DNA from: Holacanthus passer
Lineage: Eukaryota > Chordata > Actinopteri > Pomacanthidae
Direction of reading: 5' to 3'
DNA: 64,000 bases
NCBI GenBank assembly: GCA_025331565.1
Contig: JAFREQ010000040.1
Span: 327,501 to 391,500 of the forward strand
Position numbers and translations under genes: made by a program. This document shows positions 61,869 to 64,000 of this stretch, in pieces; positions within the stretch are counted from its first letter, which is position 1, and the number at the start of each line of letters is the position of its first letter. The notes beneath the pieces are model-generated. The model ran no database searches, had not been told where the DNA came from, and saw nothing but the letters and a program-made list of their open reading frames with translations.

Positions 61869-64000
61869 AGGGTGGAGCTCTCACTCCCCCCACTCTTTCT
61901 CTTTTTTATGTCAAACTCTGCAGATGTAACATCCTCAGTCCTCTCTTGATCTTTGAACCCACGTCGTGTTCAGTCATTTTATTTGTTTAAACTTGTTTGC
62001 GTTTTTCTATTTTTCCGTCCTGAGCTGAAAGCAGCGAGATGTATACATGACCCACAGAGAGAACAAAGCTTGACGTGCGACCAAAGTTGCGGGATAAATT
62101 CAAAAGCAGGACGTCTTGATTGCAAAGTACATGAGCTTCTGCCAACTGAACTAGAGCCAGCTGTTTTTGAAGGGAAACACAGAGGTCAGAGGCCCAGTCC
62201 CACGTCTCTGGTCCAGTCTGGAATCTGAAGCAGGCCACCAGGAGGAAACAGTAGAGGGAGAAAGTAGAGAATGCTGGACTTGAATTCATCTCCAGTGAGA
62301 GGTCTGTGGAGCGCTCAGCATAGGGTAAGTTTTAATCCCCCATACCTCCCCTGACTGATGTTTTCCATGAGATCAGGTGCAGGCGGGAAGTCTTTGAGTC
62401 AGCAGGTTCGTGCAGGTTGCAGCTTTAAAGCAACTGGATGAAGTTGGTTATCCATGTGAGCTGCAGGAAAAGCTCGGGGACAAAACTCTGCGTGCAAGAA
62501 GTTTCATGTCATGGAAAGTAACAGGCAACAGACAAAACATATTGGTAGGATTTTATCCCAAATGATTTCATTCACATGGGAAAGGTTCTGATTTTAACCC
62601 TTTAAGTGACAGCTTTCCCATTTTATTTCACTTTAAGTAATTATAAATAAAAATCTTATTCCTGACATATTTGATATCTTTGAAAACTTTCAGATCTCCA
62701 CATGAGTTAATATTAAAGCTCTGTGGGTTTGAACCACCTTTGGATTTTAATGGGTTAATTTTGAGCTTAATAAATGTTACCAATCCAAATTTGAATACTG
62801 GTTCTTGTACATAAATAAATATAAACCTTTATTTAAAGCACATTTTTTGCACTGTGTGACTAATTATGAAGTTCAGATGGAGAAGAGCATCTGTGGAAAA
62901 ACAAGCAAAGAGGAAAAAGTGGTTTGACCATAAGAGAGGAAACGCCTGTAAATGTTTTATTTCCTGAAAGTGGATCATCATCTGTCATCTGGAGACACTT
63001 TCAAACAAGATTTCAAACCAGATGAGCATAAAAACAGACAGATTCTCAGCAAAGTTTGCCTTTATGTTGTAGAACATTTTTTATTATTTGGCCCCAGAGG
63101 ATCCCATGAACCTATTTTGCAGACCGCAGGTGTAGAGGCAGTGTTTTCATTCTAGCATCGAGGCGACAATAGCTTGGTTTGTTTGCAGTGTGTGTTTAAG
63201 TAGTGTGTTTGCGCGCAGGTGAGAAATTCCACATGTTTGTCCCGGCAGTCTTTTAAATTTCGCTCGTTGCTGCACGAGTGGATGCAGCGTGGTGGAGTCG
63301 TGTGCCTGCCCTCGGCGATGAGCGTCACATGCATGAAGCGTCGGTGCGTTTGTGCCGTGGATCCGGGTCAGTCGGTCGAATCTAAGGGAGCGTGTGTTTA
63401 CACATCAAACAGAGAGCGAGAGAGAGAGAAGGGGACGAGTCAAAGGAAGTGTGTGTGAAAGAGAGGCAGCCAGAGGGATCTAAATGCTTTGATAAATTCT
63501 CTGAGTGCAGATAGCAAATGTTTTCCCAAGACAGGAGACAATGGGACCAGACACGGGAGAGAGACAGGGAGAGAGAGACATTCCTCAGCGTGTTGTCCGG
63601 TCCAGTCCTGTCATTTCTCGTCAGTGCAGGGACAGCTGTGTCATTTTCGTACCACATGGCTCCTGGTCTCCGGCCTGGAATGTGCCGGGTCCCGTCCCAG
63701 CGGCCCCTTCGCTGCCTCCGTCACCTTCACACATTCAGTCCTGACTATTGCTGGTTTTCACAAAATGCAAAAAAAAAAAAAAACGTACAGCTGTAGACTT
63801 TTGATTGAAAATAACCTTTAAACTTTGTCAGGTTTTTTTGGCCACAGTCATTTCGAATCAATAAAACTGTCTAGATTTTCTGTTGATTTGTGAGAATGAT
63901 ATCAAAAACATGACCTTTAATGAATCCAGCTCAGGTAATAAAGACCACTGTGATCACGCCATACTTACAGCTCAACCTGTATTAATACACGTTCAAACAC

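Larger units (their letters stand above)
54463..64000. other. nav2: start of a nav2 intron that runs off the window
   Basis: Holds the TIR element at 57304-57844, facing GT and AC arrays (58652-58831), a 17-bp tandem repeat (58984-59036), (GT)n at 60729, (CTG)n at 60902, (CA)n at 61805 and poly-A at 63768. The expected next exon encoding WDDSSSVSSG was not seen. 56190-56420 (GGGATTAATTAGGAGAGATG, GATGCATTAGCATAACAAAC) looks motif-rich and may be conserved. Confidence 0.55.

Overview
The window is vertebrate genomic DNA, most likely from a percomorph/acanthomorph teleost. It carries the 5' (N-terminal) half of one large split gene on the plus strand, the fish orthologue of neuron navigator 2 (nav2). 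The support for a fish source is long (GT)n/(AC)n arrays, interspersed repeats I recognise from spiny-rayed fish genomes, compact introns, and exon sequences close to but diverged from mammalian NAV2. No bacterial or viral features, operons or CRISPR arrays are present. I see no second protein-coding gene on either strand.

Layout: 1-13419 is upstream or intronic sequence with repeats and one possible small first exon at 7573-7623. A stronger candidate alternative first exon, with a TATA-like box about 100 bases before it, lies at 13420-13491. Eleven downstream exons with clean GT/AG borders and compatible phases follow: 20471-20588, 23913-23965, 33427-33499, 34453-34699, 34901-34957 (57-nt cassette), 37440-37573, 44883-46134 (1252 nt), 47425-47534, 47619-47727, 49088-49510 and 54340-54462. 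Joined from 13420 they give 923 codons plus two bases, and the frame is still open at the last donor. The rest of the gene (further serine-rich linker, coiled coils, C-terminal AAA+ ATPase-like domain, about 1,500 residues in mammals) must lie beyond 64000.

What the exons build: a calponin-homology domain (four exons, about residues 26-126), a glutamine-rich linker, an optional 19-residue segment, a long serine- and lysine-rich microtubule-binding region with two SxIP-type EB1-docking motifs, a short predicted coiled coil (TVKNIADLRQNLEETM), and the conserved YMSDGD / YMTDGG blocks. NAV proteins are cytoskeletal regulators that track microtubule plus ends and act in neurite outgrowth and cell migration.

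The most interesting non-coding signals are: an intron downstream of the cassette exon with three TGCATG (RBFOX) sites and an imperfect stem-loop; an unreported-looking 24-nt phase-preserving candidate microexon at 51574-51597 behind a very strong pyrimidine tract; alternative first exons in matching phase; a perfect 17-bp hairpin at 25532-25568; a degenerate ~27-bp minisatellite at 30890-31720; and two non-autonomous DNA transposons with recognisable inverted ends. I found no evidence of a novel multi-gene system; this is an ordinary vertebrate gene with some unusual regulatory and repeat structure.
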